NCBI RefSeq assembly: GCF_026343945.1
Contig: NZ_JAPKNJ010000002.1
Coordinates: 310,001-374,000 of the forward strand
DNA length: 64,000 nucleotides
Direction: 5' to 3'
Source: Kaistia algarum
Lineage (GTDB): Bacteria > Pseudomonadota > Alphaproteobacteria > Rhizobiales > Kaistiaceae
Shown: positions 9,238 to 18,610 of the stretch, piece by piece
How positions within the stretch are numbered: position 1 is the first letter of the stretch
Layout of the letters: every line of letters begins with the position of its first letter
Translations under genes and position numbers: made by a program
The notes under the pieces: generated by a model
The model's database searches: none
Seen by the model: only the letters and a program-made list of their open reading frames with translations
Told to the model about the DNA's origin: nothing

Positions 9238-9596
9238 TCGCGGGGGATCAATGCGGATGCGTCCCGCAAAATCAAGGGGATCTCCGACCTCTCGGTGTTT
9301 TTCTCTCGGTCGCGCACATCATCCTTGCCCGCCTCGTCGGTGCGAGCCGGAGGTGTTCCCTGCCGTGCGGCGGGTCCTGCACATAAAGCGCTAACCATTC
9401 GGCGGGGCAGGGCGGGATAGGTCGGATTTGAGGGATCGCGGCAAGGCGGCATTAACGCTTCCTCAAGCGGAAGGCCTGTCTATGGAGTGGGCCGGAAATG
9501 GTTCAAACGGAGACGTCCCCACGACAGGGGTCGGATCCGGGCCAGAAAGCCGCATCGGTCGACAATTTCGCCGGTTGCTGCTATCGAGGAAGCAAG
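9238..9596. other. Intergenic region between tRNA-Ser and rlpA
   Basis: About 360 bp between divergent genes. It should hold the promoter of tRNA-Ser (minus strand) and that of the rlpA-dacF-tmk-holB run (plus strand). I could not pick convincing -35/-10 pairs. An in-frame extension of rlpA to 9498 exists but is unlikely to be translated, because the better ribosome-binding site is at the ATG at 9597. Confidence 0.4.
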
Positions 9597-11003
9597 ATGG
9601 GGACGAGCGCCATAACCGTGTTGTGTACCAAGCGCGTCGCATCGCCTGCCAGAAAGCGGGCGGTCCAGTCAGCTGTTTTGCTTTCGGCCGCTGTTCTTCT
9701 GGCCGCCTGCGCGTCCAAGCCGCCGACGCCGACCAAGCGTTCCAAGGAATATTTTCCGGAAAGCGTCTACGGCGTAAAGGCCAGCCCGCGCGTCGTCGAA
9801 TATGGCCAGCCCGTACCGCAGGGAGGCGGGCGCTATCTCGTCGGCAATGCCTATAAGGTCAAGGGCCGGACCTACACGCCCAAGGAATACAAGCGCTATA
9901 CGGCGGTTGGCTATGCCTCCTGGTATGGTTCCGCCTTCCACGGTCGTCGTACCGCCAATGGCGAAGTCTACGACATGGACACGCTTTCGGCGGCGCATCC
10001 GACCATGCCACTGCCGAGCTATGCCCGCGTCACCAATCTGCGCAACGGCAGTTCGGTCGTCGTGCGCGTCAATGATCGCGGGCCCTATGAGCGCGATCGC
10101 GTGATCGATCTTTCCGCAAAAACCGCCGAAATGCTCGATGTCAGGCGGCATGGGTCGGTCAAGGTCAAGGTGGAGTATGTCGGTCCCGCCCGGATGGAGG
10201 GACACGACAAGCAGATGCTGATGGCAAGCTATGTGCCGCCGCGCGGCGGGGTGCCCGTCTATCGCGACGCGCCGCCGGCGAGCCGCGACACGATGATCGC
10301 CATGACGCCGCCGTCGAACAATCCGTCCGTCGTCCTCGCCATGGTGCCGATCCCGCGCTCTCGCCCCGACCTCGAGGGCGGCGTCGCGATCGATCCCTAC
10401 CAGAATTACGAGATCCAGGCCGCTTCGATCGAGGTGCCGCGCTCGGGCCGGGCGGCGCGGAACGATGCTGCCTTTGCCGCCACCGAGGCGCCCGACAATG
10501 TCGCCGTGCCGCAGGTCGTCCAGGCGTCCGCGGCGGGCGAGGGCGGGTATCCCGAGGGCGGGACGAATTATGGCGAGCGTACGCTCGGCACCTTCACGAC
10601 GTCGGAGCCCGTCAGCTTCGCCCCGGCTACCGGCGGCTCGGCCCGGTCGTCCTACGCGGAGTCCTCTTCGCTGTCGCCAGCGCAGATTGCCGCCGAAACC
10701 ATGGCCTATCCGGGCCGCCAGAAGCTCCAGTTAGCGCTCGCTGGCGCCGTGGCGCGCCAGGCCGCCGAGCGCAGCGCCGAACTCGTCGAGATCCAGGTCG
10801 GCGTCTATTCGAGCGCTGACAACGCTGCCGTGATCGGCGGAAAGATCGGCCGCCTCGGCCATGTCCGGATCGCGGCCGTCTCGGTCGGCGGCAAATCGAT
10901 GCAGGCCGTGCGGCTCTATGTCGATCCCTCGATCGGCGGCGATGCGGCCCTTCAGGCAGTTGCCGACGCCGGCGCGCGCGGAGCCTATGTCGTCACGCGC
11001 TGA
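9597..11003 (+). CDS. rlpA: RlpA-like septal-ring lipoprotein / lytic transglycosylase
   Basis: The product is 468 aa. The ATG at 9597 is preceded by GAGGA at good spacing and gives a lipoprotein signal with lipobox LLAAC (lipidated Cys38). The double-psi beta-barrel domain (about residues 95-190) shows GYASWYGSAFHGRRTANGE and VNDRGPY, the signature of RlpA, which cleaves glycan strands lacking stem peptides in some species. A Pro/Ala/Gly-rich linker leads to a C-terminal SPOR domain (about 395-468: VEIQVGVYSSADNAAVIGGKIG) that binds denuded septal peptidoglycan. The protein should act in cell-wall cutting at division. It sits 78 bp upstream of the dacF homologue in a conserved alphaproteobacterial order. 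Confidence 0.93.
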   Translation: MGTSAITVLCTKRVASPARKRAVQSAVLLSAAVLLAACASKPPTPTKRSKEYFPESVYGVKASPRVVEYGQPVPQGGGRYLVGNAYKVKGRTYTPKEYKRYTAVGYASWYGSAFHGRRTANGEVYDMDTLSAAHPTMPLPSYARVTNLRNGSSVVVRVNDRGPYERDRVIDLSAKTAEMLDVRRHGSVKVKVEYVGPARMEGHDKQMLMASYVPPRGGVPVYRDAPPASRDTMIAMTPPSNNPSVVLAMVPIPRSRPDLEGGVAIDPYQNYEIQAASIEVPRSGRAARNDAAFAATEAPDNVAVPQVVQASAAGEGGYPEGGTNYGERTLGTFTTSEPVSFAPATGGSARSSYAESSSLSPAQIAAETMAYPGRQKLQLALAGAVARQAAERSAELVEIQVGVYSSADNAAVIGGKIGRLGHVRIAAVSVGGKSMQAVRLYVDPSIGGDAALQAVADAGARGAYVVTR

Positions 11004-11081
11004 GGGCTGGGATTGATCCTCGGCTTGCCTAGCTGGTAGCAATGCAGACCGCCGCCGCTTCGGCGTACGGACCCGTGTCTC

Positions 11082-12254
11082 ATGTGTGCCAAAAGCCAGC
11101 CCCTGCGCCTTGTCGTTCTGGCCTTGCTTGCCGCTGCCGGGAGCCTTGCGGCTGCCTGCGCCGCGGCGGCGCAGGGTTATGACAGCAAGGCTCCCTACGC
11201 GATCCTGATCGACGTCGATTCCGGCGCCGTACTCTATCGCAAGGCCGACGACGTACCGTTCGAGCCGGCAGCGATGGTCAAGATGATGACCATGGCGGTG
11301 GTGTTCGATGCGATCGCGAGCGGGCAGATCTCCCTCGATCAGACATTTCCGGTCAGCGAGAGTTCGTGGCGGAAGGGCGGGGCGCCATCCGGCGGCGCAA
11401 CCATGTTCGCGGCACTGAAATCGCAGGTTCCGGTATCCGACCTTCTGCGCGGCGCGATCGTGCAGGCCGGCAACGATGCCTGCCTCATCCTCGCCGAGGG
11501 AATAGCGGGGTCGGAGGAAGCGTTTGTCCGCCGCATGAACGACAAGGCGAGCGAATTGCAGTTGACGGGAAGCACCTTCACCAATGTGACGGGCCTCGAC
11601 GACCCGGCGCAAAAGGTGACGGCGCGGGATCTGGCGACCATTGCCGACTATCTCATTCGCCGACATCCGGACCTCTATCGGATCTATGGCGAGCCGGACT
11701 TCACCTGGAACAAGATCTATCAGCGCAACCGCAATCCATTGCTGGGCGCAGGGCTCGGCGTCGACGGGCTTTCCACCGGCTCCACAGCTTCATCCGGTTT
11801 CGGACTGACGATTTCCGCCATCCAGGATGGCCATCGCACCACGCTGGTCGTCGGTGGGCTCGGCAGCGACAAGGATCGCACCGACGAGGCGAAGCGGCTG
11901 CTGGGCTATGCCAATAGCGGCTTCGAGCGCGTCCGCTTCTTCGCGCCGGGCGAGCCGCTGGCCGAGGCTCGTGTGTTCGGCGGCGCGGCCAGCACGGTTC
12001 CGCTCGCGACGGAGGAGGCGCTTGACATCCTGCTGGAGCGGGGCGCCCGTTCGCGCGTCCGAGCCCGCGCCATCTATACGGGGCCGCTCGTAGCTCCGGT
12101 TGCGAAGGGCGCGCAGGTCGGCGTGGTGCGCGTGTGGATCGGCGACGATGTCGCGGTCGAGAAGCCGGTCTACACGACGCAGACGGTTGCCGAGGGCAGC
12201 ATGACCCAGCGCGCTATCGATGCGGTCAGCCAATTGCTGATCGGTTGGCTGTGA
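11082..12254 (+). CDS. DacF-type D-alanyl-D-alanine carboxypeptidase homologue lacking active-site residues
   Basis: The product is 390 aa, normal length for a low-molecular-mass penicillin-binding protein. It has an N-terminal signal (ends near AAAAQG), a transpeptidase-fold domain and a C-terminal beta-rich domain (about 290-390). Family landmarks are clear (WRKGGAPSGGATMFAAL, LTGSTFTNVTGLDDPAQKVTARDL). All three catalytic motifs are altered: SxxK reads A64-M-V-K67, SxN reads A129-G-N131, and KTG reads S231-T-G233. Without the Ser64 nucleophile, ordinary acylation by D-Ala-D-Ala or penicillin should be impossible. It is therefore probably a non-catalytic peptidoglycan-binding or scaffold protein. 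Its TGA overlaps the GTG start of tmk, so the two are translationally coupled. Confidence 0.88.
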   Translation: MCAKSQPLRLVVLALLAAAGSLAAACAAAAQGYDSKAPYAILIDVDSGAVLYRKADDVPFEPAAMVKMMTMAVVFDAIASGQISLDQTFPVSESSWRKGGAPSGGATMFAALKSQVPVSDLLRGAIVQAGNDACLILAEGIAGSEEAFVRRMNDKASELQLTGSTFTNVTGLDDPAQKVTARDLATIADYLIRRHPDLYRIYGEPDFTWNKIYQRNRNPLLGAGLGVDGLSTGSTASSGFGLTISAIQDGHRTTLVVGGLGSDKDRTDEAKRLLGYANSGFERVRFFAPGEPLAEARVFGGAASTVPLATEEALDILLERGARSRVRARAIYTGPLVAPVAKGAQVGVVRVWIGDDVAVEKPVYTTQTVAEGSMTQRAIDAVSQLLIGWL

Positions 12255-12904
12255 CCGTGTCGGGACATTTCATTACCTTCGAAGGCGGGGAGGGGTCCGG
12301 CAAGTCGACCCAGGCCCGCCGTCTGGCGGAGCGCCTGCGCGAGACCGGGGCGACGGTCGTCGTCACGCGCGAACCGGGCGGCACCGAGACCGCTGAGCGG
12401 ATCCGCGATTTCCTGCTGTCGGGACGCGGGGAGGGGTTCGGGGCCGAGGGGGAGGCAATCCTGTTCGCAGCCGCCCGCGCCGATCACGTCGACCGGGTCA
12501 TCCGTCCGGCGCTGGAGCGCGGCGAGTGGGTGCTCTCCGATCGCTTCTTCGATTCAACCCGCGCCTATCAGGGCGGCGACGGTGTCGACGAGGCGCTGCT
12601 TTCGGCGCTCGAGCATCTTGCAGTCGGGAGCGTACGTCCGCATTTGACCTTGCTGCTTGACCTGCCCGTCGAGGCCGGACTTGCGCGGGCGGCCAAGCGG
12701 CGAGGCGAGGGCGATGTGCCGGACCGCTTCGAGCGCGAGACCGTGGAGCGGCATGACCGGCGCCGGCAAGCCTTTCTCGCCATCGCGTCCCGTGAGCCGG
12801 AACGCCTCATCATTGTCGATGCCTCCCGCGGCGAGGATGAGGTTGCCGCCCATGTCTGGCGGGCCGTGGAGCTTCGTCTGTTGACCTCGCAGGAAGCGCG
12901 CTGA
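12251..12904 (+). CDS. tmk: Thymidylate kinase
   Basis: About 217 aa from GTG 12251, which overlaps the stop of the preceding gene (GTGA). A second GTG at 12257 is also possible. The enzyme phosphorylates dTMP to dTDP with ATP. Visible motifs are the P-loop FEGGEGSGKST, the TREPGGTETAERIR segment, LSDRFFDSTRAYQG (the DR(Y/F) motif of TMP kinases) and the lid region GEGDVPDRFE. The following holB starts one base after the stop, so dacF-tmk-holB form one tightly packed unit. Confidence 0.95.
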   Translation: MTVSGHFITFEGGEGSGKSTQARRLAERLRETGATVVVTREPGGTETAERIRDFLLSGRGEGFGAEGEAILFAAARADHVDRVIRPALERGEWVLSDRFFDSTRAYQGGDGVDEALLSALEHLAVGSVRPHLTLLLDLPVEAGLARAAKRRGEGDVPDRFERETVERHDRRRQAFLAIASREPERLIIVDASRGEDEVAAHVWRAVELRLLTSQEAR

Positions 12905-12905
12905 A

Positions 12906-13982
12906 ATGGCCGATGCCGCCGACATACTCGCGCCCGATGCCATCGAAGGCTGGCCGCTGCCGGAGGCGCAGGACGAATGGTATGGCAGCCCGGAGGTCGA
13001 GCGGCTGCTGATCGAGGCCTATCGCGGTGGGCGAATGCACCATGCCTGGCTGATCGGCGGACCGAAGGGGATCGGCAAGGCCACGCTCGCCTATCGCTTC
13101 GCCCGATTCGCGCTGGCCTATCCCGATCCTTCGGTGGCGCCGGATGCGGAGACGCTTGAGGTCTCGCCGAACGCACCCGCGGCACGCAAGATCGCGGCCG
13201 GTTCGCATCCGAACCTCCTGACCCTGTCGCGTCCCTATGACGAGAAGAACAAGCGCTTCCTGTCTTCGCTCTCGATCGATGAAGTCCGCCGCACGATCCC
13301 GTTCTTCGGCTCGACTGCTGGCGAGGCGGGCTGGCGAATCGCAATCGTCGATTCGGCTGAAGACATGAACATCAATGCAGCCAATGCCTTGCTGAAGATT
13401 CTTGAAGAGCCACCGAAGCGTTCGTTGTTTCTCGTGTTGTCCCATGCGCCGGGGCGGCTTCTGCCGACCATCCGCTCGCGCTGCCGGCGGCTCGATCTCG
13501 AACCGCTGCCGGCCGACGCGATCGAGCGCGCGCTGGCCCGTCACACCGATGCGGACGTCGATGCGCGGCGCTTCGCGGCGGAGGCGGGCAGGGGGAGCCT
13601 GCGCCGGGCGATCCGCTTCCTTGACGAGGACGTCGCCGCCATCGGCCGCGCCTTTGCGAGCGCGATCGGGTCGATGCCGGAGCTGAATGCGTCGTCGGCG
13701 CATGCGCTGGGCGACATTGTCGCGCAGCGTGGTGCGGACGAGGCTTTCGAGGGCTTCCAGGACCTCGTTTTCGACTGGCTGGCGCGGCGGGCGAGGGGAG
13801 AGGACGAACCGGCGGAGCTTGGCGCCCTGCCCCCGGCGGCGGCCGCCGTTCCGCTTGCGGCCTGGGCGGAGGTATGGGAAAAGGTCCGCCTTGCTTCGGC
13901 AGAGGTCGAGGCCCTCAATCTCGACCGCAAACAGTTTGTGCTCACGACTTTGACCATGCTCGCCCGCGCGACCCGAATGTGA
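12906..13982 (+). CDS. holB: DNA polymerase III subunit delta' (clamp loader)
   Basis: The product is 358 aa. It belongs to the clamp-loader complex that opens the beta clamp at primed DNA. AAA+ features are the P-loop-like [10 protein letters not shown] (about 51-60), the Walker-B-adjacent [24 protein letters not shown] and the SRC motif ([10 protein letters not shown]). The C-terminal part is helical, as in other delta' subunits. The ATG is one base after the tmk stop. Co-location of tmk and holB is common in bacteria and links nucleotide supply to replication. Confidence 0.95.
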   Translation: MADAADILAPDAIEGWPLPEAQDEWYGSPEVERLLIEAYRGGRMHHAWLIGGPKGIGKATLAYRFARFALAYPDPSVAPDAETLEVSPNAPAARKIAAGSHPNLLTLSRPYDEKNKRFLSSLSIDEVRRTIPFFGSTAGEAGWRIAIVDSAEDMNINAANALLKILEEPPKRSLFLVLSHAPGRLLPTIRSRCRRLDLEPLPADAIERALARHTDADVDARRFAAEAGRGSLRRAIRFLDEDVAAIGRAFASAIGSMPELNASSAHALGDIVAQRGADEAFEGFQDLVFDWLARRARGEDEPAELGALPPAAAAVPLAAWAEVWEKVRLASAEVEALNLDRKQFVLTTLTMLARATRM

Positions 13983-14052
13983 CGCTAGGAGAGGACCGGC
14001 CCCGCCGGTCCCGCTTCGGCATGGTGCGGAACATACGAAAGGCGAGCAGCCG

Positions 14053-15612
14053 ATGACGGCGCCCAAATTCTACGTAACCACAGCGATTGCCTATCCGAAC
14101 GGCGTGCCGCATATCGGCCATGCCTATGAGATTCTGGCAACCGACGCCCTGGCGCGGTTCAAGCGCCATGACGGCTACGACGTCCACTTCCTGACCGGCA
14201 CGGACGAGCACGGCATCAAGATGGTGCAGACGGCGGCGCGCGAAGGCGTGTCGCCACGCGAACTGGCCGACCGCAACGTGCCGCGCTTCCAGGCGATGGC
14301 CGAGGCGCTGGACTGCTCCAACGACGATTTCATTCGCACGACCGAGCCGCGCCATCGTGCCGCCTCGCAGGCGATATGGGAGCGCATGCAGGCAGCGGGT
14401 GATATCTACAAGGACACCTATGCCGGCTGGTATTCCGTCCGCGACGAGGCGTACTACGCCGAGAGCGAGACGGAAGTTCGGGCCGACGGCGTTCGCTATG
14501 GTCCGCAGGGCACGCCGGTCGACTGGGTCGAAGAGGAGAGCTATTTCTTCCGCCTTTCAGCCTATCAGGACCGGCTGCTCGCTCATTTCGAGGCGCACCC
14601 GGAGTTCATCGGACCCGATGAGCGCCGCAACGAGGTGGTGAGCTTCGTCAAGGGCGGGCTCAAGGATCTGTCGATCTCGCGCACAACCTTCGACTGGGGC
14701 ATTCCGGTGCCTGGCGATCCGAAGCATGTCATGTATGTCTGGGTCGACGCGCTGACGAACTACATCACCGGCGTCGGCTATCCCGATGTCGAGAGTGAGT
14801 CTTTCCGCCGCTACTGGCCAGCCGATCTGCACGTGATCGGCAAGGACATCGTCCGCTTCCACACGGTCTATTGGCCCGCTTTCCTATTCTCGGCAGGACT
14901 GGAACCGCCGAAGCGCGTCTTCGCGCATGGGTTCCTGTTCAACCGCGGCGAGAAGATGTCGAAGTCGGTCGGCAACGTCATCGACCCGTTCTCGCTGGTC
15001 GCGGAATATGGCGTCGATCCAGTGCGCTTCTTCTTCCTGCGCGAGGTGCCGTTCGGCCAGGACGGCAATTACAGTCACGAGGCGATCGTCAACCGCGTCA
15101 ATGCCGACCTCGCCAATGACCTTGGTAATCTGGCGCAGCGCTCGCTTTCCATGATCGGCAAGAACCTTGACGGCGTCCTGCCCGAGCCGGGCGCTCTGAC
15201 GGCCGAGGACGAGGCGATCCTGTCGGCCGCAGACGGATTGCTGCCGCTCTGCCGGGAAGCCTTCGACGGCCAGCAGATCCATCTGGCGTTGAATGCCGTC
15301 TGGGGGCTGGTCGCCGAGGCGAACCGCTATTTCGCCAATGCCGCGCCGTGGCAATTGCGCAAGACCGATCCGGCGCGGATGGGTACCGTCCTTTATGTGA
15401 CGGCCGAATTGATCCGCCAGATCGCGATTCTCTCCCAGCCGGCCATGCCCGGCTCGGCGGCGAAACTGCTCGATTTGCTGGCGGTCCCGGCCGATCGCCG
15501 TGACTTCGATGCGCTTGGGCCGGTTGGTCGGCTCAAGGCTGGAGCCGTGCTGCCGCCGCCGGCTGGCGTGTTCCCACGCTATCAGGAGAAGGAAGAGGGC
15601 GCCGCCGGCTGA
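14053..15612 (+). CDS. metG: Methionyl-tRNA synthetase
   Basis: The product is 519 aa, a class I aminoacyl-tRNA synthetase charging tRNA-Met. The signature HIGH is in [11 protein letters not shown] (about residue 21) and KMSKS in [10 protein letters not shown] (about 303). The [10 protein letters not shown] and [13 protein letters not shown] motifs are typical of MetRS. It ends after the anticodon-binding helices, without the C-terminal tRNA-binding (Trbp111-like) domain found in some homologues. It lies 70 bp after holB and converges with the glycosyltransferase 16 bp downstream. Confidence 0.97.
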   Translation: MTAPKFYVTTAIAYPNGVPHIGHAYEILATDALARFKRHDGYDVHFLTGTDEHGIKMVQTAAREGVSPRELADRNVPRFQAMAEALDCSNDDFIRTTEPRHRAASQAIWERMQAAGDIYKDTYAGWYSVRDEAYYAESETEVRADGVRYGPQGTPVDWVEEESYFFRLSAYQDRLLAHFEAHPEFIGPDERRNEVVSFVKGGLKDLSISRTTFDWGIPVPGDPKHVMYVWVDALTNYITGVGYPDVESESFRRYWPADLHVIGKDIVRFHTVYWPAFLFSAGLEPPKRVFAHGFLFNRGEKMSKSVGNVIDPFSLVAEYGVDPVRFFFLREVPFGQDGNYSHEAIVNRVNADLANDLGNLAQRSLSMIGKNLDGVLPEPGALTAEDEAILSAADGLLPLCREAFDGQQIHLALNAVWGLVAEANRYFANAAPWQLRKTDPARMGTVLYVTAELIRQIAILSQPAMPGSAAKLLDLLAVPADRRDFDALGPVGRLKAGAVLPPPAGVFPRYQEKEEGAAG

Positions 15613-15628
15613 CGGCGCGTTCTCGTGC

Positions 15629-16612
15629 TCATCTTGCGCCGAAGCGCTCGTTGATGCGCTGGACCGTCGCGACCGTCTCCGATTCGGCCGTGCGCCGAAG
15701 TGCGAACTCCTGTCCGGCATTGGCAATGTCCCGGCAGGCTAGGTCGTGTTCGCGGCACCATTCGACCTTTTCGATCAGATCGGAAAGGTCGGCCGCGACG
15801 GGAACGTAGTGGGTCCATTCGACGAGGTCGTCATAATACCACTGCCGGAATCCGCTCTGCGAGGAGACCTTCAGCACGCAGCAGCCGAGCAGCAGGCGGG
15901 TGTAGAAATTCGCCCAGCTATTGGTCGGGCCATCTATGTCGAGCGCGAATTTGACGTCGATCCAGCGAGACGGCGCGATCGAGCCGCCGAGGATGCCATG
16001 CGCTCCCAACGCCGCGGTGGCCTGGTGCTCGGCCTTGTCGCGGTGGGTCGACAGCAGCTTCACATCGACATCCGGCAGACCGCGCAGCGCAAGGCAGAGA
16101 CGCACGCGCTGTTTCAATGCCGGGTCGTCGACTTCCATCGCTTGCGTCACCGTGAGTCCTTCGCCGGCAATGGCACCGCGCCAGAGCAGCGTGTCCCTAC
16201 GCGCGTGCCACCGGTCCGGTTGGCTGTCGCCAAGCTCGCGGAATGGCTCATAGAGATGCGTGGTCATGAAGGCCGGATCTGGCACAAGAAAGGCTTGCGG
16301 CTCGTCGGAGCAGAAGGCCAGCTCCTCCGGTTGATTGCCGCCGCCATCCGAGATATTGGCGCTGATCGGCGCGAGCTCCCGCGAAGCGCGCGACAGGAGC
16401 CGGATCAGCGTCGGCAGTCGCCGCCACGTCATGCGGTAAAGTTCCCAGTCGCCGGCAAGGCGCTCCCGGTCGAGAATGATGCTCAGACGATTGCCTTCCC
16501 GTCCAAAAGCCACCTGATGGCGGTGACGGCTGCGCTCGCCGCCATGCTCGAAGGCGAGGGTGGGCGGGGAGGGGGTCATGGTAGGGAGGGCGGTGCCGAG
16601 CCGCCGCAGCAT
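15629..16612 (-). CDS. Glycosyltransferase family 90 (CAP10-domain) protein
   Basis: About 327 aa from the ATG at 16612, preceded by AAGGAAGAGG. A longer TTG start at 16672 is open but has a weaker site. The C-terminal half shows the CAP10/GT90 signature: KFALDIDGPTNSWANF, LLLGCCVLKV, GFRQWYYDDLVEW and HYVPVAADLSDLIEKV. An upstream block RRDTLLWRGA also fits. GT90 enzymes transfer sugars such as xylose or glucose to polysaccharides or proteins; in alphaproteobacteria they are usually linked to LPS or capsule modification. No signal peptide is apparent. It is inserted convergently between metG and the tatD-type gene, with no other surface-polysaccharide genes nearby, so its acceptor is unknown. 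Confidence 0.85.
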   Translation of the reverse strand: MLRRLGTALPTMTPSPPTLAFEHGGERSRHRHQVAFGREGNRLSIILDRERLAGDWELYRMTWRRLPTLIRLLSRASRELAPISANISDGGGNQPEELAFCSDEPQAFLVPDPAFMTTHLYEPFRELGDSQPDRWHARRDTLLWRGAIAGEGLTVTQAMEVDDPALKQRVRLCLALRGLPDVDVKLLSTHRDKAEHQATAALGAHGILGGSIAPSRWIDVKFALDIDGPTNSWANFYTRLLLGCCVLKVSSQSGFRQWYYDDLVEWTHYVPVAADLSDLIEKVEWCREHDLACRDIANAGQEFALRRTAESETVATVQRINERFGAR

Positions 16613-16827
16613 CGCCTCTTCCTTGAGGCGCTTCGGCACGGAGCCGAACAGGATCTTCTCGGTGGTTAGCAAAGCTGGCCCGACTCTCGCGACGCCGAAG
16701 GAGCGAAGTCTAGATTGCGGCGATCCGTACTGTCCAGAACGGTCGACAGGGCCGGCGTAAGCCGGTACTGACAGGGCCGATAAGCGGCGCCGATATCGTA
16801 AGGCGCCCGTACTTGAAGTCCATTGAA

Positions 16828-17634
16828 ATGCTCGTAGACAGCCACTGCCATCTTGATTTTGCCGATTTCGACGCCGACCGCGCGGCGCTCATGGCCCGAG
16901 CGGCGGAGGCAGGCGTCGGATTGATGGTGACGATCTCCACGCGGATCGCGACTTTCCCGCGCGTCCTCGCGATCGCCGAGGGTCATGGCAACGTCTATTG
17001 CTCGGTCGGGGTTCATCCGAACAGCGCCCATGAGGAGCCGGACGTCACCACGGAAGAGGTTGTCGACCTGTCCCGCCACCCGAAGGTCGTTGCGATCGGC
17101 GAGGCCGGGCTCGACTATTTCTACGGCGCCGAGCACAAGGCAGTGCAGGCGGTCGGGCTTCGCCGCCACATCGCCGCGGCGCGGATCACCGGGCTGCCGC
17201 TCGTGATCCATGCCCGCAATGCCGATGACGACATGATCGCGATCCTGACTGAGGAGATGGGGCAGGGCGCCTTCCCGGCTATCCTGCATTGTTTCTCTTC
17301 AGGTCCTGAACTCGCGCGTGTCGGCGTCGAGCTCGGCCTTTATGTCTCCTTCTCTGGGATCCTGACCTTCCGCAACGCCGAGGCGATCCGTGAGGTCGCG
17401 CTCTCCGTTCCCAAGGATCGGCTTCTCGTCGAGACGGACGCGCCCTATCTGGCGCCCATTCCCCATCGCGGCCAGCGCAACGAGCCGGCCTATGTGCGCG
17501 ATACTGCGAAGTTTCTGGGCGAGCTGATCGGCGTTGGCGACGAGATCGAGGCGATCACGACGGCGAATTTCCGCCGCCTGTTCGCGAAGATCCCGGCCGA
17601 GGCGTTCGAAAGCAAGGCGCCGTTTCATGGCTGA
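16828..17634 (+). CDS. TatD-family metal-dependent deoxyribonuclease
   Basis: The product is 268 aa from the ATG at 16828; an upstream in-frame TTG at 16813 would add five residues. TatD enzymes are TIM-barrel metal-dependent 3'-5' DNases, linked to DNA repair and tRNA/DNA quality control. Metal-ligand motifs are visible: VDSHCHLDF at the N-terminus, GEAGLDYFY, LPLVIHARNA, ILHCFSSG and VETDAPYLAP. Its 3' end overlaps the next gene by 8 bp, so the two are co-translated, a pairing common in this order of bacteria. Confidence 0.93.
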   Translation: MLVDSHCHLDFADFDADRAALMARAAEAGVGLMVTISTRIATFPRVLAIAEGHGNVYCSVGVHPNSAHEEPDVTTEEVVDLSRHPKVVAIGEAGLDYFYGAEHKAVQAVGLRRHIAAARITGLPLVIHARNADDDMIAILTEEMGQGAFPAILHCFSSGPELARVGVELGLYVSFSGILTFRNAEAIREVALSVPKDRLLVETDAPYLAPIPHRGQRNEPAYVRDTAKFLGELIGVGDEIEAITTANFRRLFAKIPAEAFESKAPFHG

Positions 17635-18466
17635 TGGCGAATATGGCCACGGGCCTATCGAGCGGCTCCGCATCACCGTTCTGGGCTGCGGCGCCTCGCC
17701 GGGCGTGCCGCGCATCGGCAATGATTGGGGCGCCTGCGATCCATCGGAGCCCAAGAACCGTCGCACCCGCTCGGCGATCCTGATCGACGGCTTGCGTGCC
17801 GACCGGCCCTATCCGACACGCATTCTGGTCGATACGGGACCGGACCTGCGCAATCAGCTTCTGGACGCTCGCGTCGATCGGCTGGATGGCGTTCTCTACA
17901 CTCACGCGCACGCCGACCACACCCACGGCATCGACGATCTCCGCGCCTTCTGGCTCGAGAGCCGCCGTCTCGTGCCGGTCTATACCGACGATTTCACCCA
18001 GGAGCGTCTTGAGGAGGCCTTCGGCTATTGCTTCCGAACGCCAGCCGGCGGGAGCTATCCTCCGATCCTTGGAAGGCGCCGCATCGTCGCCGGCTCCGCC
18101 TTTGCGGTCGACGGCCCAGGCGGCAAGGTCGAGATCCTGCCTTTCCGGCAGATACATGGCGATATCGACAGCCTCGGCTTCCGGATCGGCGATTTTGCCT
18201 ATTCGAGCGATGTCAGCGACCTGCCGCCCGAGACGCTCCCTGCGCTGGTCGGGCTGGATCTCTGGATCGTCGATGCGCTGCGCTGGCGACCGCATCCGAG
18301 CCATTTCAGCGTCGATGAAACGCTGGCCTGGAAGGACCGTCTCGCGCCGCGCCGCACCGTCCTGACCCATATGCATGGCGACCTAGACTATCGATCGCTG
18401 ACGTCGCAACTGCCGGGCGACGTCGCGCCGGCCTATGACGGGCTGGTCCTCGACATTTCGATGTGA
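17627..18466 (+). CDS. Metallo-beta-lactamase-fold hydrolase (PhnP-like)
   Basis: The product is 279 aa, overlapping the tatD-type gene by 8 bp. It has the metal-binding motif THAHADHTHGIDDLR (HxHxDH), downstream IHGDIDSLGF, FAYSSDVSDLP and a C-terminal LTHMHGDLDY. The early LGCGASPGVPRIGNDWGAC is typical of the PhnP / tRNase Z-related branch. These enzymes hydrolyse phosphodiester bonds in small cyclic phosphates or nucleotides. No phn genes are nearby, so a phosphonate role is not supported. The pairing with a TatD nuclease suggests a nucleic-acid or nucleotide substrate, which is inference. Confidence 0.88.
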   Translation: MADGEYGHGPIERLRITVLGCGASPGVPRIGNDWGACDPSEPKNRRTRSAILIDGLRADRPYPTRILVDTGPDLRNQLLDARVDRLDGVLYTHAHADHTHGIDDLRAFWLESRRLVPVYTDDFTQERLEEAFGYCFRTPAGGSYPPILGRRRIVAGSAFAVDGPGGKVEILPFRQIHGDIDSLGFRIGDFAYSSDVSDLPPETLPALVGLDLWIVDALRWRPHPSHFSVDETLAWKDRLAPRRTVLTHMHGDLDYRSLTSQLPGDVAPAYDGLVLDISM

Positions 18467-18610
18467 CGGCGCCGCCTGCCTGATCACGAAGCATGAATTG
18501 CTGCAATTTGACGAGATTGTTTCCTTGGCACGGCCCTCGCCCGCATGCCAATCTCCGGCCGGGCCGACAGATTCCGGGGCCGTATCGAAGAGGGAAGGGG
18601 ATCTCGCCTG

